Part shown: positions 34,016 to 42,280 of the stretch, piece by piece
Layout of the letters: every line of letters begins with the position of its first letter
How positions within the stretch are numbered: position 1 is the stretch's first letter
Assembly: GCF_020524025.1 (NCBI RefSeq)
Contig: NZ_JAIVKN010000002.1
Coordinates: 248,001 to 312,000, forward strand
Length of the DNA stretch: 64,000 nucleotides
From: Halobacillus litoralis
GTDB lineage: Bacteria > Bacillota > Bacilli > Bacillales > Halobacillaceae
Direction of reading: 5' to 3'
Notes under the pieces: generated by a model
Seen by the model: the letters and a program-made list of their open reading frames with translations, nothing else
Told to the model about the DNA's origin: nothing
The model's database searches: none
Position numbers and translations under genes: made by a program

Positions 34016-34723
34016 TCAAGCACCAATATAAGCTTTTCTGACCGTATCATTCGACAGCAGTTCGTCCGCCGTTCCCTTGACGACAATAGACCCGCTTTCG
34101 TACACATAGCCCCGGTCCGCAATTTTTAACGCCGCATAGGCATTCTGCTCAGCCAGCAGAACCGTTGTGCCATCTTTATTAATTTTTTGGATTACATCAA
34201 ACATCTGCTCTACAATCAGAGGCGCAAGACCGATGGACGGCTCATCAAGGAGCACCAGTTTCGGTTTTGACATTATCGCTCTTCCGATGGCGAGCATTTG
34301 CTGCTGTCCCCCGCTTAAAGATCCCGCTGGATCGTCCTTTTTATCGTGGAGGATGGGGAAGAGTTCAAACACTTCTTCTAATGATTGATGGACCTGCTTT
34401 CTTTTTCTCCTGTGTACATAACCCCCCATAATTAAGTTTTCCTTGACCGTCATCTGAGGAAAGAGCTTCCTGTCTTCTGCACACTGAACAATGCCTGCCT
34501 GAACAATTTTATCTGGAACCACCCCGTGGATGGGAGATCCTTCAAAAGCAATGGTACCTTCACTCGGTTTCTGAAGACCGCTGATTGCATTAAACGTCGT
34601 GCTTTTCCCTGCTCCATTGGAACCCAGCAGGACGACAAGCTCTCCTTTTCCAACATGAATATCAATGTTTTCAATAGCAGCGAACGCTCCGTATTTTACG
34701 GAGACATTGGATAACTCAAGCAC
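34016..34723 (-). CDS. livF: ABC transporter ATP-binding protein LivF
   Basis: A 235-residue ATPase: Walker A LGSNGAGKST, signature LSGGQQQ, Walker B LVLLDEPSIGLAP, typical LivF. It energises the Liv-type importer with LivG, LivH and LivM. The GTG at 34723 is preferred because AGGAGG then has an 8-base spacer; the ATG at 34729 is only 2 bases from it. The start overlaps the livG stop. The same ATG-inside-ribosome-site pattern is seen for livG. Confidence 0.93.
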   Translation of the reverse strand: MLELSNVSVKYGAFAAIENIDIHVGKGELVVLLGSNGAGKSTTFNAISGLQKPSEGTIAFEGSPIHGVVPDKIVQAGIVQCAEDRKLFPQMTVKENLIMGGYVHRRKRKQVHQSLEEVFELFPILHDKKDDPAGSLSGGQQQMLAIGRAIMSKPKLVLLDEPSIGLAPLIVEQMFDVIQKINKDGTTVLLAEQNAYAALKIADRGYVYESGSIVVKGTADELLSNDTVRKAYIGA

Positions 34724-35480
34724 TCGCATCCCCTCCTAAATACGCTTCAATGACAGCAGGGTTATTCATAATTTCATCCGATGTTCCTTCAGCGATTTTC
34801 TCTCCATAATTTAAAACCATAATTTTGTCAGCAAGCTTCATAATCATTTTCATTTTGTGTTCGATGAGACAGACCGTGATGTTCCTTTGCACCATTTTTT
34901 CCATCAGCTCTGCCAATCCCTCTGTTTCTCCAGGGTTAATGCCTGCTGTGGGCTCATCAAGAAAGACAACTTCAGGGTCCGTCGCAAGGGCCAGCGCAAA
35001 AGCCACCCGCTTCTTTTCTTCCTGAGTAATGCTTCCGGCCTGCTGATCCATCACGTGGGTGAGTTCCACGAAGTCCAGGACTTCCATGGCTTTCTCTCTG
35101 CACTTTCTTTCCTCCCTCTTAAACCGGGGTGTGCGGAGGACGGCATCCCACAAGTTTGACTTCGTGCGCAGGCGGTGTCCGACAATAACGTTATCCAGCA
35201 CCGTAGATTCTTCAAAAAGGTGGGTCGTCTGAAACGTACGGGCCACTCCGAGTTCTGCCATTTTATTCGGTGATAATTTTGTTACATCTTTCCCTTTGTA
35301 GATGACCTGTCCTGAGGTAGGCAGATGTGAACCACTCAGCAGATTAAAAAATGTGGATTTCCCGGCACCGTTTGGCCCGATAATCGCATTAATTTTCCCT
35401 TTTTCAATAGTAAAATCCACTTCGTTGACCGCCACGAGTCCACCAAATTTCTTCGTCAGCTGTTTTGTTTCAATGAGCAC
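34716..35480 (-). CDS. livG: ABC transporter ATP-binding protein LivG
   Basis: A 254-residue ATPase: Walker A IGPNGAGKST, signature SITQEEKKRVAFALAL (a variant of LSGGQ, here ITQEEKK), Walker B VVFLDEPTAGINPGE. The degenerate signature is notable, because LivG proteins normally read LSYGQQR or LSGGQ at this place. The GTG at 35480 has AGGAGG seven bases away; the ATG at 35486 would touch it. Fourth gene of the operon, coupled to livM and livF. Confidence 0.92.
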   Translation of the reverse strand: MLIETKQLTKKFGGLVAVNEVDFTIEKGKINAIIGPNGAGKSTFFNLLSGSHLPTSGQVIYKGKDVTKLSPNKMAELGVARTFQTTHLFEESTVLDNVIVGHRLRTKSNLWDAVLRTPRFKREERKCREKAMEVLDFVELTHVMDQQAGSITQEEKKRVAFALALATDPEVVFLDEPTAGINPGETEGLAELMEKMVQRNITVCLIEHKMKMIMKLADKIMVLNYGEKIAEGTSDEIMNNPAVIEAYLGGDASA

Positions 35481-35482
35481 AC

Positions 35483-36511
35483 TCATCCCTCCTTAATTTT
35501 CTTCTCTGATTCATCCGTTTCAGCTTCGAAATACCTCTGTTCTTTTTGAGGGCGGTTCCTTTTCCTTGCAGCCATTTTCATCCGCCAGTCATGGTAGGCA
35601 CCCACGATTCCCCTCGGATAGAAAATAACCAGTAAAGTCAGCAATGGACCGAAAATGAGCATTCGATAATCTTGTAAAAATTGAAGGGACTGAGAAACAG
35701 CTACAATGAGGAAGGTGCCGACAATAGGTCCTGCCAGTGTTCCGATGCCGCCGACGATAAGATAAGTAAGAAGGTCAAAGATGATTGTAATATAGCCGAT
35801 GTCCGGTCCGATAAAGCGGATAAAAGACGCATATAACGCACCAGCAAGGCTTGCAAAGAAGGTCGAGAGGACAAAAACCAATAGTTTGTTTTTCATAGTG
35901 GAGATTCCGATCGTCTGCGCTAAATCTTCGCTGTTGCGAATCGCGATAAATGTACGCCCGGTTAAGGAATGAACGATCCGATACATAATAAGGACAGTGA
36001 AAAGCAGGAAAAATAAAACCAGGTAATACTGAGATAGTGGAGTTTCAAAGGTGAGTGGACCGATAGCAGAAGGTGATTCAATGCCGATCAACCCACGGAC
36101 ACCGCCCGTTAAGCTGTCCCATTTATCAATTACCAGATAGATGATGTAACCGACACACAACGTGTAAATGGCAAAAAAGTGCTCCCGCGTTCTTAACGCG
36201 ACAAGCCCGACAACAGCACCAATGGCACTGGTAATGAGACAGGCAAGCAGAAGAGCAAGCCAGAAGTTGATGTCTGTGTTAACGCTCAGTAATCCTAAAG
36301 AATACGCGCCAATGGCGAAAAAACCGGCATGAGCAAGGGAAAGATAGCCTGTATAACCCGCTAATAAGTTTAAGCCGTACACAGCGATCATCCATATAAA
36401 AGCAAGAGTAAGGACATGGAGGAAGTAATCGTTTGAAAGAACAAATGGGAAGAGAATTGCTGCGATGATAAATCCAATCACCCAGCCCTTGTTTTTAAGA
36501 AGTGAGACCAA
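35483..36511 (-). CDS. livM: Branched-chain-type ABC transporter permease LivM
   Basis: A 342-residue permease with about nine to ten helices, the LLAGYTGYLSLAHAGFFAIGAY signature near the N-terminus and the GGIGTLAGPIVG loop near the C-terminus. The C-terminal 35 residues are charged and cytoplasmic. TTG start at 36511 with AGGGAGGG seven to eight bases upstream, immediately after the livH stop codon. It forms the channel with LivH. Confidence 0.94.
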   Translation of the reverse strand: MVSLLKNKGWVIGFIIAAILFPFVLSNDYFLHVLTLAFIWMIAVYGLNLLAGYTGYLSLAHAGFFAIGAYSLGLLSVNTDINFWLALLLACLITSAIGAVVGLVALRTREHFFAIYTLCVGYIIYLVIDKWDSLTGGVRGLIGIESPSAIGPLTFETPLSQYYLVLFFLLFTVLIMYRIVHSLTGRTFIAIRNSEDLAQTIGISTMKNKLLVFVLSTFFASLAGALYASFIRFIGPDIGYITIIFDLLTYLIVGGIGTLAGPIVGTFLIVAVSQSLQFLQDYRMLIFGPLLTLLVIFYPRGIVGAYHDWRMKMAARKRNRPQKEQRYFEAETDESEKKIKEG

Positions 36512-37375
36512 TTAAAAACCCTCCCTTGAAAACAATCCTTTTGGCTTGATTGATAAGATTACGACAAGCAGCAAAAAGGCAATTATGTCTTTATAATCAT
36601 TGGAGATATACGTGGCCCCAAGACTTTCTGTAAACCCGAGAATGTATCCGCCTAAAATAGCGCCGGGAACACTCCCCATACCGCCAAGAATGATGATAAC
36701 GAAGGCTTTTAGAATGACCAGGTGGCCCATACCAGGAAATACAAGATTGATCGGTGCAGACAAGGAAGCCGCAATCGCTGCCAGCCCGCCTGAAATCATA
36801 AAGGTTAACATCGCTACCCGGTTTGTATTAATTCCAACAAGCTGAGCACCTTCCCGGTTCTGCGCCATTGCGATAATGGTTGAGCCCGTGTAGGTCTTCT
36901 TTAAGAACAAATACAACAGAATCATAACGGCAATTGCACCAATGTTAATAAGAACCCGCTGGGTGGTGGCTGTCATTCCAAAGATATCAATGACTTGTCC
37001 ATACGGAGTTTCCATCGTACGATAGTCAGCGCCCCAGATGAGCTGTGCGAAAGCCTCTAAAAATAACAGCATACCAATGGCCGCAATCTTATCATGAATA
37101 GGCGGCGCATGCCTCAGCGGATGAAAAACGAGTCTGTCCATAAGTACACCGAGAAGCCCGACAACTAAAACAGAAACAGCCATCGCAATCCAATAGTGTA
37201 TGCCCCATAAAAGCATCATCGTAAGCGTCACATAAGCCCCCAGCATATACAAAGCCCCATGGGCAAAGTTAGGGATATGCAGGATGCCGTACACCAGCGT
37301 CAGTCCGAGCGCAACTAAACTATAGACACTCCCAATCGTTAAACCATTGAAAAGCTGCTGCGTTAAAATATCCAT
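36512..37375 (-). CDS. livH: Branched-chain-type ABC transporter permease LivH
   Basis: A 287-residue permease: FNGLTIGSVYSLVALGLTLVYGILHIPNFAHG at the N-terminus (LivH signature) and the GGMGSVPGAILGGYILG coupling loop near the C-terminus. ATG at 37375 follows AAGGGGAAGTTCA. It lies 63 bases after the acyl-CoA synthetase gene, a gap containing a 12-bp hairpin without a T run. Confidence 0.95.
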   Translation of the reverse strand: MDILTQQLFNGLTIGSVYSLVALGLTLVYGILHIPNFAHGALYMLGAYVTLTMMLLWGIHYWIAMAVSVLVVGLLGVLMDRLVFHPLRHAPPIHDKIAAIGMLLFLEAFAQLIWGADYRTMETPYGQVIDIFGMTATTQRVLINIGAIAVMILLYLFLKKTYTGSTIIAMAQNREGAQLVGINTNRVAMLTFMISGGLAAIAASLSAPINLVFPGMGHLVILKAFVIIILGGMGSVPGAILGGYILGFTESLGATYISNDYKDIIAFLLLVVILSIKPKGLFSREGF

Positions 37376-37405
37376 TGAACTTCCCCTTTAACCTCAATTT
37401 TGAAG

Positions 37406-37434
37406 CTGTGCCTTGGAAGTGATCCAAGGCACAG
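37406..37434 (-). other. Perfect 12-bp hairpin between synthetase gene and livH
   Basis: CTGTGCCTTGGA and TCCAAGGCACAG flank a 5-base loop. No T run follows, so it is more likely an RNA-processing or stability element that sets different levels for the synthetase and transporter mRNA segments. Confidence 0.6.
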
Positions 37435-37438
37435 GTAT

Positions 37439-39115
37439 TCATGACTTCTGGTCAACGTCTACTTTTTTTCGTTCTTCCTCCTGAAGCTTTCTCCAGAGGA
37501 TTTTTCCGCTGTTTGTCATAGGGAATTCTTTAATAAACTCGATCATCCGCGGGTATTTATAAGCGGCCATCTGTTCTTTCGACCATTCCATGATTTCCTC
37601 TTCGGTCACCTTACCCTCGTAATTGTCATTCAGGATGACAAAAGCTTTAATGTTCTCGCCTTTTCTCGGATCTGGAACACCGACGACACAGGCCTGCTGG
37701 ACTGCAGGGTGGTCATATAAAGCCGATTCTACTTCTGTCGGCCATACGTTGTACCCGGATGCATTGATCATTCGTTTTAGACGATCGACGATGAAGAAAT
37801 ACCCTTCCTCATCGTAGCGGCCGATATCACCGGTCCGGAAAAAGGATTTCCCGTCAATGTCAAGAAACGAACTCTCATTTTCGTCCTCCCGGTTGTAGTA
37901 GCCGACCATTACCTGAGGGCCGTTTACGACAATTTCACCGATCTCATCGGTCCCGACTTCCTCCAAGGTTCCAGGGTCAATGATTCTTGCATCTACATCA
38001 AAGGAAGGGATACCAAGACACTGCATTTTTGGACGATCAGGCGGATTGAAGTGTGTTTGAGCAATGGTCTCCGACAGTCCATACCCCTCGACAAACTCAA
38101 GACCCGTTAACTTATACAGTTTTTCGCCCAGTGCTTTCGGAAACGCTGCTCCCCCTCCAGAGATAGCAGTAAGAGAGCTTAAATCCTCGGCTTTCACCTC
38201 TGGATTTGCCAAAAAGTCAACGAGCATCGTACTGATCGTCACCCAGTGGGTACACTGCTGGTCACGAATCAACTGACGGGCGGTTTCACGATTCCACCTT
38301 GTCATAATCACCATTTTATTTCCGCTGAACAGAGGCATATGCATGCTGTGGACCATACCTGTTACATGAAAGAAAGGCAGGGTGGCAAGAGACCTTGAGT
38401 CCATCGTTGCCCTGGACCAGTAAAAGGATCCTAAAATGTTTGCCTGAACGGTTCGATTGGTATGCATACATCCTTTTGGCATTCCTGTCGTTCCAGAAGT
38501 ATAAGGAAGCACAGCCAAATCATCAGCATGTACATCTACGTCCGTCGGCTGGGCTTTAAGTGCCAGAGCTTCTGCCCATAAGTGAACCCCGTCATCTTCG
38601 TATATATTCCTGACAGCAGCAACTTCTGCAGGCAGCTGATCTTCATCTTTTCCTTTGTAATCGGAATAAGCCGCTACGACTAAGTTTTCTAATGTCGTCG
38701 ACTCTACAAGAGGCTGGACAACATCCATCAGCTCCTGTCCGATGATTCCCAGACGAATAGCTCCGTCTTTCACGTAAAACTCCAGTTCGTTGGTTTTTAA
38801 CATTGGATTAATGGGAACAACAACAGCACCGGCTCTTAAGATGGCATAATATCCAATGACAAACTGCGGGGAATTCTGCATCAGCAGGAGAACTTTATCC
38901 CCTTTTTTCACATCCAGGTACAATTGCAGGTAGCCGGCAAGGGCGTCCACCTGTTCCAACAATTCACGGTACGTCATACGTGCTCCGTAGTAGTAAATCG
39001 CTTCATGGTCAGGATAGCGGGTGGCAGATACTCTTAAATTGTCATAAATCGAGGTCTCTGGTACCGTTAAGGACTTTGTCAACTTCGGCCAAAACTCATA
39101 ATGCTTGGTTAGCAA
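37439..39115 (-). CDS. AMP-forming acyl-CoA synthetase linked to liv transporter
   Basis: A 558-residue adenylate-forming ligase: LPYTSGTTGMPKGCMHTN, EGYGLSETIAQTHF, TGDIGRYDEEGYFFIVDRLKRMI and C-terminal NSGKILWRKLQ with the catalytic Lys. It activates the acid brought in by LivHMGF. The TTG at 39115 is chosen as the start because AAAAGGAG lies 7 bases upstream; in-frame ATG 39133 and TTG 39145 upstream have no ribosome site and would contain the AAAAGGAG. A perfect cre is 36-49 bases upstream of this start. Confidence 0.9.
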   Translation of the reverse strand: MLTKHYEFWPKLTKSLTVPETSIYDNLRVSATRYPDHEAIYYYGARMTYRELLEQVDALAGYLQLYLDVKKGDKVLLLMQNSPQFVIGYYAILRAGAVVVPINPMLKTNELEFYVKDGAIRLGIIGQELMDVVQPLVESTTLENLVVAAYSDYKGKDEDQLPAEVAAVRNIYEDDGVHLWAEALALKAQPTDVDVHADDLAVLPYTSGTTGMPKGCMHTNRTVQANILGSFYWSRATMDSRSLATLPFFHVTGMVHSMHMPLFSGNKMVIMTRWNRETARQLIRDQQCTHWVTISTMLVDFLANPEVKAEDLSSLTAISGGGAAFPKALGEKLYKLTGLEFVEGYGLSETIAQTHFNPPDRPKMQCLGIPSFDVDARIIDPGTLEEVGTDEIGEIVVNGPQVMVGYYNREDENESSFLDIDGKSFFRTGDIGRYDEEGYFFIVDRLKRMINASGYNVWPTEVESALYDHPAVQQACVVGVPDPRKGENIKAFVILNDNYEGKVTEEEIMEWSKEQMAAYKYPRMIEFIKEFPMTNSGKILWRKLQEEERKKVDVDQKS

Positions 39116-39150
39116 AGAACCACTCCTTTTCATATTTGCTTTCAATTATT

Positions 39151-39164
39151 TGTAAGCGTTATCA
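39151..39164. promoter_or_regulatory. Perfect cre (CcpA site) upstream of synthetase-liv operon
   Basis: TGTAAGCGTTATCA matches TGWAANCGNTNWCA at every position. It lies in the 71-base gap between the SDR stop and the synthetase start, so this operon is probably repressed by CcpA when preferred sugars are present. Confidence 0.8.
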
Positions 39165-39186
39165 TTTTGTGGTTTAACAAACATGC

Positions 39187-39954
39187 TTACTTAATCATCC
39201 AGCCGCCGTCCACCAGTAAGTCGGACCCTGTCATATAGGAGGCTTCTTTAGAAGCTGCAAAACAGATGACGTTGGCCACTTCTTCCGGCTTACCCACACG
39301 ACCTAATGCCGTATGTTCCTGAATCGCCTGTTCAAAGCGTTTATTCTGTAAACCTTCTGCGGTCAAAGGTGTTTCTGCAAACCCTGGGGAGACAGAATTC
39401 ACCCGGATACCTGATTTAGAAAATTCCAAAGCTAATGCTTTCGTGAAATTAATGACCGCCGCTTTTGACGAGCTGTAATGAGGAATCTGCGCCCCTGCTT
39501 TATGTCCGGAAAGGGAGGCAACATTCACGATTGCACGGTTTTCTTCTCTTCCCTCATCCATCATCAGGCGGCTGAGTGACTTGGAAACAAGAAAAACGCT
39601 TTTTAAATTGGTATCCTGTATGCGGTCCCACTCACTTGCTTCCATATCAAGAACGGAAGATTTACCTGACGTACCAGCATTGTTAATGAGTACATGCAGA
39701 CCGCCGTATTCTTCGCTTAAGTAGCGCGCGAGCTTGTCCACCTGATCTTCCTGGGTGACATCCGCCTGGAAAACGACAGCTGCAGGCTCTGAAAGTCCTT
39801 CATTAATCTGATCGGCAACTTTTTTCAGCTTGCTCTCCGTTCTTCCAACGAGAACCACTTTTGCTCCTTCGCCTGCCAGTTTTTTTGCGGTCTGCTCTCC
39901 AATTCCGCTCCCCGCTCCAGTTACGACAGCGATGGCATGATCAAATCTCTTCAT
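39187..39954 (-). CDS. Short-chain dehydrogenase/reductase
   Basis: A 255-residue classical SDR: TGAGSGIGEQ cofactor loop, NNAG, catalytic Ser in VNVASLSGH, YSSSK catalytic pair, C-terminal GSDLLVDGG. Oxidoreductase on a hydroxyl/keto group, here probably a 3-hydroxyacyl-CoA or alcohol. Start at 39954 with AAGGGGTTG nine bases upstream; the frame continues to 39984 but overlaps the thioesterase gene. It ends before the cre and the synthetase gene. Confidence 0.88.
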   Translation of the reverse strand: MKRFDHAIAVVTGAGSGIGEQTAKKLAGEGAKVVLVGRTESKLKKVADQINEGLSEPAAVVFQADVTQEDQVDKLARYLSEEYGGLHVLINNAGTSGKSSVLDMEASEWDRIQDTNLKSVFLVSKSLSRLMMDEGREENRAIVNVASLSGHKAGAQIPHYSSSKAAVINFTKALALEFSKSGIRVNSVSPGFAETPLTAEGLQNKRFEQAIQEHTALGRVGKPEEVANVICFAASKEASYMTGSDLLVDGGWMIK

Positions 39955-39958
39955 ATTT

Positions 39959-40375
39959 TCAACCCCTTCTGACCTTCTCCACATCTAAATAAACTTCTAA
40001 TAGTTCACGGAGTTCTCCGTCAATGGCTGCACTCTGCTGCTTCTCATAATCAAATTGAACAAGGACAGCAGAAGCCTTTGCCACCTCTTCTTTCGTATCC
40101 TCAACAAGGATGCTGTGAGAAAAGTTGAAACTGCTGGTGCCTACTTTCGAGATCCAGGAGCGAATGATTAATGACTGACCATAGTACGCCTGACTGACGA
40201 AATCACACGTAGTTGAAGCCAATATAAAGCGGCTCCCTGTGTTTAGATGGGGAGGAAATACTTCTTGGAAGAACTTCCCCCGCGCTTCTTCTAAATAGAT
40301 AAAATAGCTCGTATTGTTTACATGTCCCGCCATATCCGTCTCACAAAACCTGACTCTCACAGTGCTCTCATGCAT
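39959..40375 (-). CDS. 4HBT-type acyl-CoA thioesterase (YbgC/FadM-like)
   Basis: A 138-residue hotdog protein with the YbgC/4-hydroxybenzoyl-CoA thioesterase signature VRFCETDMAGHVNNTSYF, containing the catalytic Asp. It releases free acid from acyl-CoA. ATG at 40375 follows GGAGATGGTGACTTG; a TTG just before it is a second possibility. It is the first gene after the TetR regulator and its start is 14 bases downstream of a TetR-type operator (40389-40410). Confidence 0.88.
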   Translation of the reverse strand: MHESTVRVRFCETDMAGHVNNTSYFIYLEEARGKFFQEVFPPHLNTGSRFILASTTCDFVSQAYYGQSLIIRSWISKVGTSSFNFSHSILVEDTKEEVAKASAVLVQFDYEKQQSAAIDGELRELLEVYLDVEKVRRG

Positions 40376-40388
40376 CAAGTCACCATCT

Positions 40389-40410
40389 CCATTCCTACTA
40401 GTCAGTATGT
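40389..40410. promoter_or_regulatory. TetR-type operator (site 2) before the thioesterase gene
   Basis: The minus strand reads ACATACTGACTAGTAGGAAT, 18 of 22 positions identical to the palindrome at 47165-47186. A possible -10 (CATACT) with -35 TTTACT 17 bases away overlaps it, so binding would repress. Confidence 0.65.
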
Positions 40411-40443
40411 TAAGGACAGCCTTTTAAGTAAAGGCCCGACAGA

Positions 40444-41013
40444 TTACTCCTGCTTACGTATCCCATTTAGAATGATTTTCAAGTAAATCGACGTTAACTT
40501 TTCCGCTGACACGTCACCATCCGGATCAAACCAATAATAACTCCAGTTGGTCATTCCAAGGATCCCTCTTGTCACCATATCAGCGTCAAGGTCCATTTCA
40601 AATTCGCCTTTTTCCACGCCATCCTCCACAAGTGTCTGCAAGTTCACCCGGAATTGATCTCTCTTCTGAACTATCTGCTCCATGTAGTCAGATCCAATGT
40701 TCCGCATTTCCCGGAAAAAGATTCTCGCGCTTTTCTTTCGATCTTTGATGCTGTGGATCACCATATAAATCATAGAGCGCAGCTTTTCTTCACTATCTTT
40801 CGTATCATCAGACAGGATTGCATTTTGATTTCGCAGCAGAAACTCAATAAACTCAAGGTGAATATCAGTTAAAAGTTCCTGTTTATTTTTGAAATAATAA
40901 TAGAATGTGCCTTTGGTCACACCAAGTTCCTCTACAATTTCCTGTAAAGACGTCTCAGTGAATCCCTTTTTATCAAATAAATGGATGCTTGTGTTAATTA
41001 TTTTCTCCTTCAT
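40444..41013 (-). CDS. TetR family regulator of the beta-oxidation cluster
   Basis: A 189-residue repressor: N-terminal HTH (SLQEIVEELGVTKGTFYYYFKNKQELL, residues 22-50) and an all-helical ligand-binding domain with a TetR_C-like WSYYWFDPDG segment, typical of FadR-like acyl-CoA-sensing TetR proteins. Its gene lies between two similar operators (40389-40410 and 47165-47186) that head the flanking operons, so it probably represses both and is released by an acyl-CoA. ATG at 41013 has GAGGACAATGTATCT upstream. A long inverted repeat with a -10 like box precedes it. Confidence 0.92.
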   Translation of the reverse strand: MKEKIINTSIHLFDKKGFTETSLQEIVEELGVTKGTFYYYFKNKQELLTDIHLEFIEFLLRNQNAILSDDTKDSEEKLRSMIYMVIHSIKDRKKSARIFFREMRNIGSDYMEQIVQKRDQFRVNLQTLVEDGVEKGEFEMDLDADMVTRGILGMTNWSYYWFDPDGDVSAEKLTSIYLKIILNGIRKQE

Positions 41014-41030
41014 AGATACATTGTCCTCTC

Positions 41031-41066
41031 ATTTAGGGATAAAAATTTATTATAACATCCCTAAAT
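41031..41066. repeat. Inverted repeat flanking a TATAAT box upstream of tetR
   Basis: ATTTAGGGAT and ATCCCTAAAT, 10-bp perfect arms, are separated by 16 bases that include TATAAT on the minus strand. It may be an operator pair or an RNA hairpin in the tetR leader; it is unlike the other TetR sites. Confidence 0.5.
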
Positions 41067-41086
41067 TATATAAAAGAGACCGAATG

Positions 41087-42259
41087 TCAGCTGCGTTCAA
41101 GGATCATGGAAATTCCCTGACCTCCACCAATACAAGCCGTAACGAGCGCGTATCGTCCTTCGCTTCGTTTTAGTTCATAGATGGCTTTTGTTGCAAGAAT
41201 CGCACCCGTCGCTCCAAGCGGGTGTCCATGAGCAATGGCGCCTCCGTTCACGTTGACTTTTTCCATATCCATCTCCAACTCCGCCTGACAGGCAAGCACC
41301 TGAGCTGCGAAGGCTTCGTTGATTTCAATGACATCCATATCCTCAAGAGATAAACCTGTCTGTTTCAAGATCTTCTCGGTTGCCGGTACAGGACCAATGC
41401 CCATAATATTTGGATCCACTCCCGCTACCGTGCAGGCGACTACTTTTGCTAATGGTTCCACCCCAATTTCACGGGCTTTGCTCCGCGACATAAGAGTAAG
41501 AGCAGAGGCAGCATCATTTAAACCAGAGCTGTTTGCCGCTGTCACCGTTCCACCTTCAAGGAAAGCGGGGCGGAGTTTAGCCATCCCTTCCATTGTAGAA
41601 GAAGGACGAGGGTGTTCATCGACTTTAAATTCGATAGGCTCTCCTTTTCGAACAGGAATCTTTAATGGGACAATCTGCTCTTCAAACCGCCCTTCTTCAA
41701 TTGCCTGTGCCATTCTTTCCTGACTTCTCTGCGCAAACTGATCCTGTACTTCTCTAGGAATCTGATATTTCTCAGCTAAATTTTCTGCTGTGATTCCCAT
41801 CGGAGGGTCCCCGATCTCTTTAGGAGACAGCTGTGATTTTCTAAACTTTGGAGGAGCAGGACTATACGGTCGTTCAGGCCGGTCCATTAAATAGGGTGCC
41901 CGGCTCATACTCTCCGTTCCACCTGCTACATAAATATCTCCATTTCCTGCTTGAATCGCTTGAGCTGCCAGGTGAATGGCATTCAAGCCTGATCCACACT
42001 GCCTGTCGACAGTAAGCCCTGGTAGATTCATAGAAAGGCCGGACTGCAAGGCTGATAACCGTGCGACATTTCCTCCTCCGCTGAGTACATTTCCAAAAAT
42101 GACGTCTTCAATCTGATCAGGCTCGACACCAGCACGTTTGACCGCTTCCTTAATCACTTCGGCCCCCATAACATGGGCTGGAACTGTTGCTAATGTACCG
42201 GCTTGCTTTCCAATGGCTGTACGTACCGCTGACACGATCACTGCATCTCTATCTGACAT
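41087..42259 (-). CDS. Acetyl-CoA acyltransferase (thiolase) of second beta-oxidation cluster
   Basis: A 390-residue thiolase: acylation Cys in DRQCGSGLNAIH, catalytic His in GGAIAHGHPLGATG, second Cys in ACIGGGQGISM. It cleaves the 3-oxoacyl-CoA made by the SDRs of this cluster. It is a different lineage from the thiolase at 16772-17956. ATG at 42259 follows AAAAAAGGAGTGAAACG. Next comes the tetR gene after a 73-base gap. Confidence 0.94.
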   Translation of the reverse strand: MSDRDAVIVSAVRTAIGKQAGTLATVPAHVMGAEVIKEAVKRAGVEPDQIEDVIFGNVLSGGGNVARLSALQSGLSMNLPGLTVDRQCGSGLNAIHLAAQAIQAGNGDIYVAGGTESMSRAPYLMDRPERPYSPAPPKFRKSQLSPKEIGDPPMGITAENLAEKYQIPREVQDQFAQRSQERMAQAIEEGRFEEQIVPLKIPVRKGEPIEFKVDEHPRPSSTMEGMAKLRPAFLEGGTVTAANSSGLNDAASALTLMSRSKAREIGVEPLAKVVACTVAGVDPNIMGIGPVPATEKILKQTGLSLEDMDVIEINEAFAAQVLACQAELEMDMEKVNVNGGAIAHGHPLGATGAILATKAIYELKRSEGRYALVTACIGGGQGISMILERS

Positions 42260-42280
42260 CGTTTCACTCCTTTTTTATTC

